The position numbers and the translations under genes were made by a program. Source: Synechococcus sp. CBW1108 (GTDB lineage Bacteria; Cyanobacteriota; Cyanobacteriia; PCC-6307; Cyanobiaceae). From it: a stretch of DNA of 64,000 nucleotides. Every line of letters begins with the position of its first letter. Positions within the stretch are counted from its first letter, which is position 1. This document shows positions 34,541 through 46,920 of this stretch, in pieces. The stretch is from positions 1,302,001 to 1,366,000 of the forward strand of contig NZ_CP060395.1 in assembly GCF_015840335.1 (NCBI RefSeq), in the 5' to 3' direction. The notes under the pieces are model-generated. The model was given only the letters and a program-made list of their open reading frames with translations. It was not told where the DNA came from and did not search any database.

Positions 34541-35736
34541 CGCCGGCGGGCAGCCCAGAGGCGGGTGGGCAGGCCCCACACATAGATGAAGCCCTCGGCA
34601 GCCCGGTGGTCGAACTGATCGCCGGCGTCGTAGGTGGCCATGGAGGGAACGTAGAGGCTGTCGCTACTGCTGCGCCCCACCACAGTGGCGTTGCCCTTGT
34701 GAAGCCTGATCCGCACGGTGCCGTTAACCGCGCTCTGGGTCCGGTCGATGAAGCCGTCGATGGCGTCCTTGAGCGGCCCATACCAGAGGCCCTGGTACAC
34801 CAGGTCGGCCCACTGCTGCTCGAGCTGGCGCTTGCTGCGCAGCACATCGGCCGCCAGGGTGAGGCTCTCGAGCTCCTGGTGGGCCTTAATCAGCAGCAGC
34901 AGCCCAGGGGTTTCGTAGATCTCCCGGCTCTTGATGCCCACCACCCGGTTCTCAATCATGTCGAGCCGGCCGAAGCCATGGCTGCCGGCCAGGGTGTTGG
35001 CGCGGCGGATCAGGTCCACCGGATCGAGGCGAACCCCATCGATGCTCACCGGGTTGCCCTGCTCAAAACCGATCTCCACCAGCTGGGCCTGATCCGGAGC
35101 CGCGTCCACGCTCACCGTGAGGGCATAGATCTCCTCGGGGGGCTCCACGTTGGGGTCTTCGAGGGGGCCGGCCTCGATCGAGCGGCCCAACAGGTTGAGG
35201 TCGATCGAATAGGGCGACTTCTTGCTCACCGGCGAGGGGATGCCGCAGCGCTCGCCGTAGGCGATTGTTTCCTCCCGGCTCATGCCCCACTCCCGCGCCG
35301 GCGTGAGCACCTTGAGATCGGGGGCCAGGGCGCCGATAGTCACATCAAAACGCACCTGGTCGTTGCCCTTACCGGTGCAGCCATGGGCCACCGCATCGGC
35401 CCCCACCTCGCGGGCGATCTCCACCAGCCGGCGGGCAATCAGGGGCCTGGCCAGGGCCGTGCTGAGGGGATAGCGCCCCTCGTAGAGAGCATTGGCCCGG
35501 ATCGCCGGGAAGGCGAATTCGGTGATGAAGGGTTCGATCAGGTCAGTCACAATCGACTGGCTGGCGCCGGATTCGAGCGCCTTGCGGCGAATCGGCTCCA
35601 GCTCATCCCCCTGGCCCAGGTCGGCTGCGAAGGTGATCACCTCCTCCACGCCCCATTCCTGCTTTAGGTAGGGGATGCAGACGCTGGTGTCCACCCCGCC
35701 GGAATAGGCCAGCACCGCCTTCTTAGCCCGACCCAT
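34537..35736 (-). CDS. argG: Argininosuccinate synthase ArgG
   Basis: A 399-aa enzyme making argininosuccinate from citrulline and aspartate with ATP. The P-loop-like [20 protein letters not shown] is at the N-terminus, with [19 protein letters not shown]-type motifs ([20 protein letters not shown]) and [20 protein letters not shown]. The ATG at 35736 matches the family start ([14 protein letters not shown]). argH starts near the right edge of the window but is not linked in an operon. Confidence 0.97.
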   Translation of the reverse strand: MGRAKKAVLAYSGGVDTSVCIPYLKQEWGVEEVITFAADLGQGDELEPIRRKALESGASQSIVTDLIEPFITEFAFPAIRANALYEGRYPLSTALARPLIARRLVEIAREVGADAVAHGCTGKGNDQVRFDVTIGALAPDLKVLTPAREWGMSREETIAYGERCGIPSPVSKKSPYSIDLNLLGRSIEAGPLEDPNVEPPEEIYALTVSVDAAPDQAQLVEIGFEQGNPVSIDGVRLDPVDLIRRANTLAGSHGFGRLDMIENRVVGIKSREIYETPGLLLLIKAHQELESLTLAADVLRSKRQLEQQWADLVYQGLWYGPLKDAIDGFIDRTQSAVNGTVRIRLHKGNATVVGRSSSDSLYVPSMATYDAGDQFDHRAAEGFIYVWGLPTRLWAARRR

Positions 35737-35752
35737 CCAGCCACTCCCGTGC

Positions 35753-35971
35753 TCAGACGTTCGATTCTCCCCTGTCGGGGTCGGGCAAGGACCAGTGAGT
35801 GAGCAACCACAGCCCCAGGGCCAGAGGCGGCACAAGCACCAACAACCACACCAGGGCAGGTTGCAAGGGCAAGGGCGCCGGCCAGCGCTGACCCGCTGCA
35901 GCCAGCAGGGCACTGAGGGCCAGGGCCAGGCTCCAGAGGCGTGCCACTCCAGCCAGTTTCATGATTTCCAT
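35753..35971 (-). CDS. Small membrane protein (72 aa)
   Basis: Two predicted membrane helices ([15 protein letters not shown] and [19 protein letters not shown]) with a short polar tail. The second ATG at 35962 would give a 69-aa protein and is equally possible. It lies 16 bp upstream of argG on the same strand, so the two may be one transcript. Family not recognised. Confidence 0.6.
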   Translation of the reverse strand: MEIMKLAGVARLWSLALALSALLAAAGQRWPAPLPLQPALVWLLVLVPPLALGLWLLTHWSLPDPDRGESNV

Positions 35972-36021
35972 CCTCTACACCGCTATGGTGATGGATTGGA
36001 CTTGTCAAGCGCAGCCCCTTC

Positions 36022-36297
36022 ATGAGCAACCTGGCAACCAGTGGCAGTAGCCGGCTCGACAGCATCAACCCTTCGCTGACGCGCTACGGCCGCAGCGAAC
36101 CGGCTCCGGTGCTGCCCCTCCGAGATGAGCCCGACCTGCTGAGCTGGCTGGAGAGCAGCGGTCGCCTGGTGGCTGACGAGGAAACCGCCAGCACCGACGT
36201 GAGCACGGTGGAAGAGGAGGAACTCTCGGCATTGATGGGTGAGAAAGAGGACTACAACAAGGACGACGAACAACAGGAGGAAAACTGGGAAGACTGA
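36022..36297 (+). CDS. DUF3134 family protein (91 aa)
   Basis: A small, very acidic protein conserved in cyanobacteria. [20 protein letters not shown] and [15 protein letters not shown] match DUF3134, followed by [16 protein letters not shown] and an acidic tail. Function unknown. It is divergent from the small membrane gene and ends just before mraY. Confidence 0.85.
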   Translation: MSNLATSGSSRLDSINPSLTRYGRSEPAPVLPLRDEPDLLSWLESSGRLVADEETASTDVSTVEEEELSALMGEKEDYNKDDEQQEENWED

Positions 36298-36332
36298 GGT
36301 TGGTGGTGTCCCCAGGTTCCGGCAGTCAGCCC

Positions 36333-37388
36333 ATGGCCTTACTGCTCGGCGGCGTCCTGCTTCTGGCCTGTCTGTTGAGCGACTGGCAGAGCCGCTCCCT
36401 CCAGCTCTCCGCGCCGCTGCTGCTGGCCGCCCTGGTCAGTGGGGGAGTCACCGCCTGGGGGGTGCCGCGGCTGCAGCGACTCAAACTCGGCCAGGTGATC
36501 CGGGAAGAGGGCCCCCAGGGCCACAGGAGCAAGGCGGGCACTCCCACCATGGGGGGCCTGCTGGTGGTGCCCGTGGGCGTACTGGTGGGCGGCCTGATCG
36601 CGCCAGGCGATCCGCGCCTGGTGGCGGTGGCGGCCGTCACCCTGGCCTTCATGGCCATCGGCGCCATTGACGACTGGCGCAGCCTCACCCGCCAGACCAA
36701 CAAGGGCCTGACCGCCCGGGCCAAACTGCTGCTCCAGGCACTTGCGGCCACTCTGTTTCTGATCTGGGCTGGCCTGGGCCAGTGGCTGGGCGGGGCCGAT
36801 GCTGGGGACATCGCCCTGCCCCTGGGTTGGGTGCTGCCGATCGGCTTGCTGATCTGGCCCCTGGGCCTGTTTGTCTTCATGGCCGAAAGCAACGCCACCA
36901 ACCTCACCGATGGGCTCGACGGCCTGGCGGCCGGCTGTGGCGCCGTGGTTTTCTCAGGCATGGGGCTGCAACTGATGCTGCGCGGCCACGGGGGCGATGC
37001 CTCCCTGGCGGGCTTCTGCGCCGCAATGGCCGGCTGCTGGCTTGGCTTTCTGGCCCACAACCGCCATCCGGCCCGCCTGTTCATGGGCGACACCGGTTCC
37101 CTGGCGATGGGGGCGGCCCTCAGTGCCGTGGCCCTGCTTGCCAACAGCCTCTGGCCCCTGTTGCTGATGGGTGGGGTGTTCCTGGCCGAATCCCTCTCGG
37201 TGATCCTGCAGGTGTGGGTGTTCAAGGCCACCAAAGACCCAGCCACCGGCCAGGGCCGGCGCCTGTTCAAGATGGCCCCGCTGCACCACCACTTCGAGCT
37301 GGGGGGGCTGGGCGAGCAAACCGTGGTGATCCGTTTCTGGATCGCCAGCCTGCTACTGGTGGGAATGGGTTTGGTGCTGCTGCCCTGA
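36333..37388 (+). CDS. mraY: Phospho-N-acetylmuramoyl-pentapeptide transferase MraY
   Basis: A 351-aa integral membrane enzyme with about ten helices that makes lipid I for peptidoglycan. Signature blocks are [31 protein letters not shown] (the DD pair), [32 protein letters not shown] and the histidine motif [12 protein letters not shown]. The ATG at 36333 is chosen; in-frame TTG and GTG codons lie upstream to 36300, immediately after the DUF3134 stop. Linked to cell-wall growth, as is the LCP gene at 37931. Confidence 0.96.
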   Translation: MALLLGGVLLLACLLSDWQSRSLQLSAPLLLAALVSGGVTAWGVPRLQRLKLGQVIREEGPQGHRSKAGTPTMGGLLVVPVGVLVGGLIAPGDPRLVAVAAVTLAFMAIGAIDDWRSLTRQTNKGLTARAKLLLQALAATLFLIWAGLGQWLGGADAGDIALPLGWVLPIGLLIWPLGLFVFMAESNATNLTDGLDGLAAGCGAVVFSGMGLQLMLRGHGGDASLAGFCAAMAGCWLGFLAHNRHPARLFMGDTGSLAMGAALSAVALLANSLWPLLLMGGVFLAESLSVILQVWVFKATKDPATGQGRRLFKMAPLHHHFELGGLGEQTVVIRFWIASLLLVGMGLVLLP

Positions 37389-37411
37389 ACCCTGCCCCCT
37401 CCCCCGATCCC

Positions 37412-37648
37412 ATGGCCTACTTCACCTGGAAGGAAACCGGCCTCAGCTCAGACTGTGCCAGCCTGCCGGCCATGGCCGCCCGCTTTGAAGAAGCCGCCGC
37501 CCTGATGCGCCGCATGGCTGCCGAAGGTTTCCAGCTTGAGCGGCACAGCGACGGCCAACACATCACCCACCCGGATCCCAGCGTGTTTGAGGCCTACGGC
37601 TTCATCAACGAGGAATCCCCCGTGCGCCAGCTCACCCTGCTGAACTGA
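37412..37648 (+). CDS. Small conserved hypothetical protein (78 aa)
   Basis: Starts 23 bp after mraY. The sequence is soluble and regular (MAYFTWKETGLSSDCASLPA, then MRRMAAEGFQLERHSDGQHI and FEAYGFINEESPVRQLTLLN). The pattern looks like a small cyanobacterial protein family, but I cannot name it. The start is fixed by the ATG at 37412; the same frame continues upstream inside mraY as a shadow. Confidence 0.75.
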   Translation: MAYFTWKETGLSSDCASLPAMAARFEEAAALMRRMAAEGFQLERHSDGQHITHPDPSVFEAYGFINEESPVRQLTLLN

Positions 37649-37671
37649 GCTGCCAACGCCCAACCTGGGGA

Positions 37672-37833
37672 TCAGTTGCGCCGCAGATAACCCACCACCC
37701 ACACCACCACAAAGGCCAGGGAGGAAAGACCCAGGTAGATCAGGGCCCATTTCTGCAACGTGACAATGTCCCAGCCGAACAACAATCCATTGGCCGCGTC
37801 GCCGGCTGTGCTGAAACCCAACGGCCAACCCAT
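37672..37833 (-). CDS. Small single-pass membrane protein (53 aa)
   Basis: The short form from the ATG at 37833 has one clear membrane helix (WALIYLGLSSLAFVVVWVVG) and a positive end (YLRRN). The N-terminal half is MGWPLGFSTAGDAANGLLFG. It is open for 81 more codons upstream, but those lie in the LCP region and look like shadow. Support is moderate, and function is unknown. Confidence 0.5.
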   Translation of the reverse strand: MGWPLGFSTAGDAANGLLFGWDIVTLQKWALIYLGLSSLAFVVVWVVGYLRRN

Positions 37834-37930
37834 CTGCGTGTCCCTGGATAGAAGTAAACCACTCTGATTGTGCCGGGTGCCAACCATCGTTGCGGCCCCC
37901 AGCGCCTGGTAGGCAAGGGATTTGGCCCTT

Positions 37931-38941
37931 ATGGTGCATTCAGCAAAAGCAACCATGAGCCAGGTCCCACTCCGCCAGCGTCGCAGTGACGGCGACAGCA
38001 GCAGCCCGCCTGGGGTGACCGACCTGCGCAGCCGCCGCAAATCACCCCAACCGGCCAAGCCAACCGTGGCCGCCAAACGGCGCCGCCCGCCCCTGGTGCC
38101 CTTTGCCCTTGGGATTGCCCTGGGCTACGGCCTGGCCGGCCCCCTGCCCCAGCTGGCCACGGGAGCCATGGCCGCCCTGCTGCATGGGCCCCAGCAGCTC
38201 AGCGCGCTGATCAACCCCTTCGCCTCCGCCAAACGGCGCATCCTGGTGATCGGCACCGACAAGGTCGCCGAAAACACCGATGTGATGTTCACGGTGCAGC
38301 TCAAGGACGGCACCACCCAGCTCACCCAGGTGCCCCGGGACACCTTCGTGGAGTCGAGCGAATTCGGCATCGTCAAGGCCAATGCCCTCTACGCCTTCGG
38401 CGGCATGGATGCTCTGAAGCAGGAAATCGCCAACCTGCTGGATGCGCCGGTGGATCGCTATGTGCGGGTGAACCTGCGGGCAGTGGAGCACCTGGCGGCA
38501 GCCCTCGGTGGCGTCGAAGTGGATGTACCCAAACGGATGTACTACGTCGACAACGCCCAGAACCTCTACATCGACCTCTATCCGGGCCGCCAGGTGCTCA
38601 GGGGGGAGCAGCTTGAGGGCTTCCTGCGCTTCCGCCACGACGAACTGGGTGACCTGGGCCGGATGGAGCGGCAGAAACTGGTGCTGGCCGAGGTGTTTCG
38701 CAAGCTGGCCCAGCCAGCCACCCTGAACCGCCTGCCCGAGCTGCTCAAGGTTGCCGGCAACGACATCAAGACCGATCTCTCCCCTCTGGAGCTGGGCCAG
38801 CTGGTAACGGCCATGGCCAGCACCAAGCTCAGCACCGGCCAGTTACCCGGCCGACTGTTCTGGCACAACGATCTGAGCTACTGGATGCCCGACGCCAACA
38901 GCGAATACGCCGGTATTGCCAGCCAGGAACCGGAACCCTGA
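37931..38941 (+). CDS. LytR-CpsA-Psr (LCP) family protein
   Basis: A 336-aa protein with a basic cytoplasmic N-terminus, one membrane segment (VPFALGIALGYGLAGPLPQL) and an extracytoplasmic LCP domain: ILVIGTDKVAENTDVMFTVQ, QVPRDTFVE, YVRVNLRAVEHLAAALGGVE, and LEGFLRFRHDELGDLGRMER with the conserved arginines. LCP enzymes attach glycopolymers to peptidoglycan. I use the ATG at 37931, preceded by an AAGGGA; an ATG at 37955 is possible. Confidence 0.9.
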   Translation: MVHSAKATMSQVPLRQRRSDGDSSSPPGVTDLRSRRKSPQPAKPTVAAKRRRPPLVPFALGIALGYGLAGPLPQLATGAMAALLHGPQQLSALINPFASAKRRILVIGTDKVAENTDVMFTVQLKDGTTQLTQVPRDTFVESSEFGIVKANALYAFGGMDALKQEIANLLDAPVDRYVRVNLRAVEHLAAALGGVEVDVPKRMYYVDNAQNLYIDLYPGRQVLRGEQLEGFLRFRHDELGDLGRMERQKLVLAEVFRKLAQPATLNRLPELLKVAGNDIKTDLSPLELGQLVTAMASTKLSTGQLPGRLFWHNDLSYWMPDANSEYAGIASQEPEP

Positions 38942-39046
38942 TCCGCCCTGGGTTCAACGAAACATTGGGGTAATATCAATACAATTCAAAGAAAAGGGAG
39001 CTTATTTATGTTCCCAAAACGAGAATTGTCCCGAACAAAGATCGGC

Positions 39047-39328
39047 CTATTGAGAAATAAAATTAAAGCATTCAGCGCCCCGCTCTTCCGGCTTGCCGGA
39101 GAAACCACCAGGTTCAGGCACATGGGCCATCAGCACATCGGCAACAAAGCGATCCGATGACTCCTTGGAGTCCCAAATTGCCACAATCAACACACCACCA
39201 TCAACCGCTCCAGCTGCGTGATGGAGCTGCCCCTTTGGCAAGCCACCCTTTGGATGAACAGCTGCGACTTCGTCCCGATACTGCTGTTCCGTTGCACCTG
39301 GCCAGAAATGGGTAAGGATATAAGCCAT
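39047..39328 (-). CDS. Small antibiotic-biosynthesis-monooxygenase-like (ABM-fold) protein
   Basis: A 93-aa protein. HFWPGATEQQYRDEVAAVHP, LPKGQLHHAAGAVDGGVLIV and WDSKESSDRFVADVLMAHVP fit the ferredoxin-like ABM/dimeric alpha-beta barrel pattern of small cyanobacterial and actinobacterial proteins; the catalytic role is unproven. The ATG at 39328 is preferred. The surrounding intergenic sequence is unusually AT-rich, which suggests acquisition. It is convergent with the LCP gene. Confidence 0.65.
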   Translation of the reverse strand: MAYILTHFWPGATEQQYRDEVAAVHPKGGLPKGQLHHAAGAVDGGVLIVAIWDSKESSDRFVADVLMAHVPEPGGFSGKPEERGAECFNFISQ

Positions 39329-39353
39329 CAGCGAGAACGAAATAATAACCTTC

Positions 39354-39371
39354 CCACAGTAGCGACTGTGG
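39354..39371 (-). promoter_or_regulatory. Hairpin upstream of ABM-like gene and downstream of uvrA
   Basis: CCACAGT at 39354-39360 and ACTGTGG at 39365-39371 are perfect complements around AGCG. On the minus strand it follows uvrA and precedes the ABM-like gene by 26 bp. It could end uvrA transcription or regulate the small gene. There is no T run. Confidence 0.4.
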
Positions 39372-39444
39372 CAAAGCAATCATGACTTCATCGTAAATGT
39401 TATTGTTGTAACAGGATGACGAAATCCTTATATCCTCTCTTGTA

Positions 39445-42444
<3,000 letters not shown>

Positions 42445-42515
42445 CCAGACGGCTCGACAGCTAGCCACTCTACGGATGCTCCCCGACCAGCTTGTAGGGG
42501 CGCCCCCTAGCGGGG

Positions 42516-44216
42516 CTATGCCGAACACTTCTCCAACAGGCTGGCGGCATAGCTGCGGGCTTCGCCGGAATCCCCACCCGCCAGCTCGGCGAGTTCCAGC
42601 TGGCGGGCTCGGATGTCCCGCAGGTGGGACACCCGGGTATGGGTGATGCCTGCCTCCACCTGCTTGGCAACACGGAAGTGGTGGTCGGCCGCCGCGGCCA
42701 CCAGGGGCTGGTGGGTGACGCAGAACACCTGGCGACGCTGGGCCAGACGGGCCAACAAAGTGGCCATGGCCCCACTCACCCTGCCACTCACTCCCGTATC
42801 GATCTCGTCAAACAGCAGGGTGACGTGCTGATCAGCTGCGGCCAGACAGGTTTTCAGCGCCAGCAGAAATCGGGACATCTCGCCGCCAGAAGCCACCTCT
42901 GCCAAGGGAGCCAGGGGCACTCCCGGGTTAGCGGAAAACTGAAACTGCACCCCATCGGCCCCCTCCTCAGCCGCCGGCGCCGGATTGATAGCCACCGCAA
43001 AGCGCACATTGGCCAAGCCCATCGGCCGCAGGGCCTCCATCAGCTGCCGCTCGAGCTCACTGGCGGCCTGAAGGCGGGCCGCACTGAGCTCAGCATTGGC
43101 CCGATCCCTTTGCTGGCGGGCCCCATGCTCGGCCAACTCCAGGGCCGCCAGGGATGCCGCACCGCCCCCCGGAGCCAGCTGCTCCCGCAGGCGATCCCGC
43201 AGGGCGATCAGGGCCTCCAGCCCCTCGCCATGGCGGCGCTCGAGGGCCTTGAGCTGGGCCATCCGCTCCTGTAGGGCCCCGAGGCTTTCGGGATCGCTGT
43301 CGAGGGCAGCGCCATAGCCATCCAGGTTGCGAGCCAGCTCCTGGAGGCCTGAAAGGGAATCACTGCAGAGGTTGCGCAAGGGGGCGACCCCGCCGTCGAG
43401 CCCCTCCATCAGGAGCAGCTCCTGCTCGCAGACTGCAAGATGGTCGAGCACGGAGGGCGCCTGCTCCGCCCCCTCCACCAGGCGACCCAGCAGGGCCATC
43501 ACCCCTTCCTGCAGCCGCACGCCGTGGGCGAGGCGATTTTCCTCCGCCAGCAACTGCTGGCGCTCCTGGGGATCCTCGAGCTGGGCGGCCTCCAGGTCTG
43601 CCAGTACCTGTTCCTGCAGGGCACGCTTCTGCTCAATCTGGTCAAAGTCAGCGCGCGCCTGATCCAGTTCCGCCGCTGCCCGTTTCCACTGGCTCCAGGC
43701 GGTGGCCACCGGCTCCAACAGGGCCTGGACGGGATCCCCAGCGAAACGGTCCAACCAGCGCCGCTGCTGGCCAGGTCGGCCCAGTTGCTGGGTTTGGCCC
43801 TGCACGGTGAGATCCAGCAGCAGGGGCCTCAGCTCCTGAATCTGGGCCCGACTCACCGCCACACCGTTGAGACGATGGCGGCTGGTCAGTCGCTCCTCCG
43901 TGAGCCGCCACTCCCGCGTCAGCAGCAATTCATCTTCCGGCTCCAGTTGCTGCTGCCCTAACCAGTTCAGAACTGGAGGGGTGAGGCTGAAGCTGGCCTC
44001 AATCACGCCGCGCTCGGCACCCTGGCGCAGCAAGCGGGCCCCCGCACTGCCCTGGGCACCGCCCAACAGGGCATCGAGGGCATCGAGCAGGATCGACTTG
44101 CCCGCCCCGGTTTCGCCGGTGAGCACCGTGAAACCCGCGGAGAAACTGAGCTCGAGCCCCTCGATCAGGGCGATGTTCTCGAGACGCAGTCCAGTCAGCA
44201 CAGGTCCGTCCGACAA
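42516..44216 (-). CDS. recN: DNA repair protein RecN
   Basis: A 566-aa SMC-like ATPase for double-strand break repair. Walker A is VLTGETGAGKSILLDALDAL at the N-terminus. A long coiled-coil middle contains the QTQQLGRPGQQRRWLDRFAG region. The C-terminus has SGGEMSRFLLALKTCLAAAD and TLLFDEIDTGVSGRVSGAMA (signature and Walker B), then CVTHQPLVAAAADHHFRV. It lies upstream of uvrA on the minus strand, divergent from the ABC1 kinase gene. Confidence 0.96.
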   Translation of the reverse strand: MSDGPVLTGLRLENIALIEGLELSFSAGFTVLTGETGAGKSILLDALDALLGGAQGSAGARLLRQGAERGVIEASFSLTPPVLNWLGQQQLEPEDELLLTREWRLTEERLTSRHRLNGVAVSRAQIQELRPLLLDLTVQGQTQQLGRPGQQRRWLDRFAGDPVQALLEPVATAWSQWKRAAAELDQARADFDQIEQKRALQEQVLADLEAAQLEDPQERQQLLAEENRLAHGVRLQEGVMALLGRLVEGAEQAPSVLDHLAVCEQELLLMEGLDGGVAPLRNLCSDSLSGLQELARNLDGYGAALDSDPESLGALQERMAQLKALERRHGEGLEALIALRDRLREQLAPGGGAASLAALELAEHGARQQRDRANAELSAARLQAASELERQLMEALRPMGLANVRFAVAINPAPAAEEGADGVQFQFSANPGVPLAPLAEVASGGEMSRFLLALKTCLAAADQHVTLLFDEIDTGVSGRVSGAMATLLARLAQRRQVFCVTHQPLVAAAADHHFRVAKQVEAGITHTRVSHLRDIRARQLELAELAGGDSGEARSYAASLLEKCSA

Positions 44217-44294
44217 GCGGAAGGTGATCGCCCTGACCGTAGCGGCTGGGTCTTTCGTTTAGAAGGGGGGGAAATTCTTAAACGGCCCCGTGGC

Positions 44295-46238
44295 ATGGTG
44301 AGCGCCCCTCCTGAGCCAGCTCCGGAAATCACGCCTGAGGCCCCAGCTCAAGGCGACAAAGAGTCTCCCGCTCGAAGCGACAAAACCGAGCTCAGCGACT
44401 TCATCGAAGCGGCAGGCCTACTCAGCTACGACCCGGCCGCCATCACCCGGATCTACGCCGGCCACCCCCAGAGGCTGATCCGGCGCCTCTGGCAGACCCT
44501 GGTGCCGATTGGCCTCTACCTGCTGGGGGTCTGGTTTGACTGGTTCACCGGCCTGCTGAAGGGCCCCGATCGGGCCCGGGCCCGGGCCCGGGAAGCAGCA
44601 GATCTGATCGCCTCCCTGGGCCCCGCCTTCATCAAGGCCGGGCAGGCCCTCTCCACCCGGCCAGACATCGTGCCGCCGCTGTTGCTGGAGGAGCTGGCCC
44701 AACTTCAGGACCAACTTCCAGGCTTCGATTCAGCCCTGGCCATGGCCTGCATCGAGGATGACCTCGGTGCCCCGGTGCTGGAGATCTATGAACAGCTAGA
44801 TGCAGAACCGATCTCCGCCGCCTCCCTCGGCCAGGTGCACAAAGGGGTGCTCAAGGGCGGTCAGGAGGTTGCGGTCAAAGTGCAACGACCGGGGCTGCGC
44901 GAACAGATCACGCTCGATCTCTACATCGTGCGCAACATCGCCGCCTGGCTGAACCAGAACGTGGGCCTGATCCGCAGCGACCTGGTGGCCCTGATCGATG
45001 AGCTGGGCAAGCGGGTGTTCGAGGAGATGGACTACTGCAATGAGGCGGCCAACGCCGAACGTTTCGCAGCCCTGCACGCCCACAACACCCGCATCGCCGT
45101 CCCCCGCATCTATCACCAGGCCACCAGCCGCCGGGTGCTCACCATGGAGTGGATCGAGGGGGTGAAACTCACCAACCTCGAGGCCGTGCGTGGCATCGGC
45201 GTTGACCCCGACGAAATGGTGAATATCGGTGTTAATTGCAGCTTGCAGCAATTGCTGGAGCACGGCTTTTTTCACGCCGACCCCCACCCGGGCAACCTGC
45301 TGGCCCTCTCTGACGGCCGCCTGGCCTACCTCGACTTCGGCATGATGAGCGAAGTGAGTCGCGAATCGCGCACGGGCCTGATCCAGGCGGTGGTGCACCT
45401 GGTCAATCGCAACTTCGGCAAGCTCAGTAAGGATTTCGTCAGCCTGGGCTTTCTTGCCGAAGACGTCAATCTCGAGCCGATCGTGCCGGCCTTCGAGAAG
45501 GTCTTCGGCCAGGCGATCGAGCAGGGCGTCAGCCGCATGGATTTCAAAGCCGTTACCGACGACCTCTCCGGGGTGATGTATCGCTTCCCCTTCCGGGTGC
45601 CGCCCTATTACGCCCTGATCATCCGCTCCCTGGTGACCCTGGAGGGGATCGCCCTGAGCGTGGATTCTGAATTCAAGATTCTTGGCGCCGCCTATCCCTA
45701 TTTCGCCCGGCGACTGATGGAGGATCCCGATCCCAGCCTGCGTCAAAGCCTCAAGGAAATGCTCTTCGACGGCGACATCTTCCGCTGGCAGCGGCTCGAC
45801 AACCTGATTGCCAGCGCCTCCCAGGGCAGCCAGCTGGATCTTGAGGGGCTACTGGATCAGGTGCTGACCTTCCTGTTTTCAGCCAATGGGGGGCTGCTGC
45901 GCCAGCAACTGGTGGAAGCGGTGGTTTTCCGCATGGACGCCATGGCCTGGCACACCACCTTGCGGATCGGCAAACGGTTACCGGAGAGGCTCCAGCCCCC
46001 TGGCCTGCGCAAGCACCGGCTGAGCGACGCCAACGAGCCGCTGCTGGACCTTGAACCGGTGCGGCAATTAACGGGAATTCTCCAGGCCCTGCCGGGTTTT
46101 GAGCCCCAGATGCTGATGCGGCGCCTGCCCAGGCTTCTGGGCGAACCCCAATTGCGCCAGATGGGCATTCAACTTGCCCGTGGCCTGGCTGAACGCAGTG
46201 TGGTGCGCCTGGTGCGCGATGTGTTCGTCTCCGCCTGA
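44295..46238 (+). CDS. ABC1/UbiB family atypical kinase
   Basis: A 647-aa protein. ABC1 motifs are present: LGPAFIKAGQALSTRPDIVP (the KxGQ helix), EPISAASLGQVHKGVLKGGQ (A-rich loop in place of the P-loop), the VAVKVQRPG lysine, HADPHPGNLLALSDGRLAYL and the metal-binding DFGMMSEV. Cyanobacterial and plastid relatives act on prenyl-lipid (quinone, tocopherol) metabolism. There is a C-terminal extension of about 150 residues after the kinase core. Substrate unknown. Divergent from recN by 78 bp. Confidence 0.9.
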   Translation: MVSAPPEPAPEITPEAPAQGDKESPARSDKTELSDFIEAAGLLSYDPAAITRIYAGHPQRLIRRLWQTLVPIGLYLLGVWFDWFTGLLKGPDRARARAREAADLIASLGPAFIKAGQALSTRPDIVPPLLLEELAQLQDQLPGFDSALAMACIEDDLGAPVLEIYEQLDAEPISAASLGQVHKGVLKGGQEVAVKVQRPGLREQITLDLYIVRNIAAWLNQNVGLIRSDLVALIDELGKRVFEEMDYCNEAANAERFAALHAHNTRIAVPRIYHQATSRRVLTMEWIEGVKLTNLEAVRGIGVDPDEMVNIGVNCSLQQLLEHGFFHADPHPGNLLALSDGRLAYLDFGMMSEVSRESRTGLIQAVVHLVNRNFGKLSKDFVSLGFLAEDVNLEPIVPAFEKVFGQAIEQGVSRMDFKAVTDDLSGVMYRFPFRVPPYYALIIRSLVTLEGIALSVDSEFKILGAAYPYFARRLMEDPDPSLRQSLKEMLFDGDIFRWQRLDNLIASASQGSQLDLEGLLDQVLTFLFSANGGLLRQQLVEAVVFRMDAMAWHTTLRIGKRLPERLQPPGLRKHRLSDANEPLLDLEPVRQLTGILQALPGFEPQMLMRRLPRLLGEPQLRQMGIQLARGLAERSVVRLVRDVFVSA

Positions 46239-46252
46239 ATCCTCAAACGGCC

Positions 46253-46277
46253 GATCTAGGTTTGACCCAACTAGATC
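46253..46277 (+). terminator. Inverted repeat between ABC1 kinase and DUF1400 genes
   Basis: GATCTAG at 46253-46259 and CTAGATC at 46271-46277 are exact complements; with one bulged G, two further pairs extend the stem. It lies 14 bp after the kinase stop and 17 bp before the DUF1400 start. It could be a terminator, although no T run follows. Confidence 0.35.
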
Positions 46278-46294
46278 CATCTAAAAGGTTGCAC

Positions 46295-46894
46295 ATGCAT
46301 AGGACTCGGGTGCTGGGCCGTACGGCGGCAGCCGCCGTGATGGGCATGAGCCTGCTGGGGGGCCTGGGGATCTGGTCGCCACCCACCGCCGGTGCCGCTG
46401 AGAATCTCGTCTTCGTCAGCGGGGCATTTCGGCGCTCGATCCCCGTGGCCGATCTGGAGAAACTGGCCGCCACCGGCCAGGCCCAGGGCCTGCTTGCCGA
46501 TGTGCTGAGATTCAGCAACCAAAATCCCAAGACCGTTGGCCAGCTGCTCAACCAGTCGGTGAAGCTGCCGGTCACACTGGTCAGCAGGCTGCTGAACACC
46601 CGCATCGGTGAGGCCATCCTCGAGCGACTGGCCCAGATTGTTTTTCCCCTCAACGCATCTCAAGCTGGTGTCGTTGCCCTTCGCTCCGGCCTGGTCATGG
46701 GTGTGGTGGAGGGCAATGGTTCGATCTCAGCCATTTCCTTTTTCCGGGCCTACCCGGTTCGGGAAATGGAGGTGAGCATCCCTGCCCTGATGAACCTGAT
46801 CCGCAAGGCCAGCTCAATCACCGACCTGGTGCGCTTCTTCTCCGAATCCCCCCTCGATGGCCTGCGCGGCGAGACCCCTAAAGGCACACCGTAG
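46295..46894 (+). CDS. DUF1400-containing secreted protein (alpha/beta hydrolase-associated)
   Basis: A 199-aa protein with a signal peptide (AAAAVMGMSLLGGLGIWSPP, cut after TAGA). The mature part starts ENLVFVSGAFRRSIPVADLE and continues KLAATGQAQGLLADVLRFSN, the DUF1400 pattern usually fused to or beside cyanobacterial alpha/beta hydrolases. Here no hydrolase domain follows. AAAGG precedes the ATG at 46295 by 6 bases, which decides against the upstream ATG at 46262. Function unknown. Confidence 0.8.
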   Translation: MHRTRVLGRTAAAAVMGMSLLGGLGIWSPPTAGAAENLVFVSGAFRRSIPVADLEKLAATGQAQGLLADVLRFSNQNPKTVGQLLNQSVKLPVTLVSRLLNTRIGEAILERLAQIVFPLNASQAGVVALRSGLVMGVVEGNGSISAISFFRAYPVREMEVSIPALMNLIRKASSITDLVRFFSESPLDGLRGETPKGTP

Positions 46895-46920
46895 ATTCGG
46901 CCTAGCAACTGCCTTAAACC

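Noticed and set aside
39009-39161. Small plus-strand frame of 50 codons with a good GGGAG site
   Set aside because: It overlaps the end of the ABM-like gene on the other strand and shows no recognisable protein pattern; kept only as a note in the AT-rich island finding.
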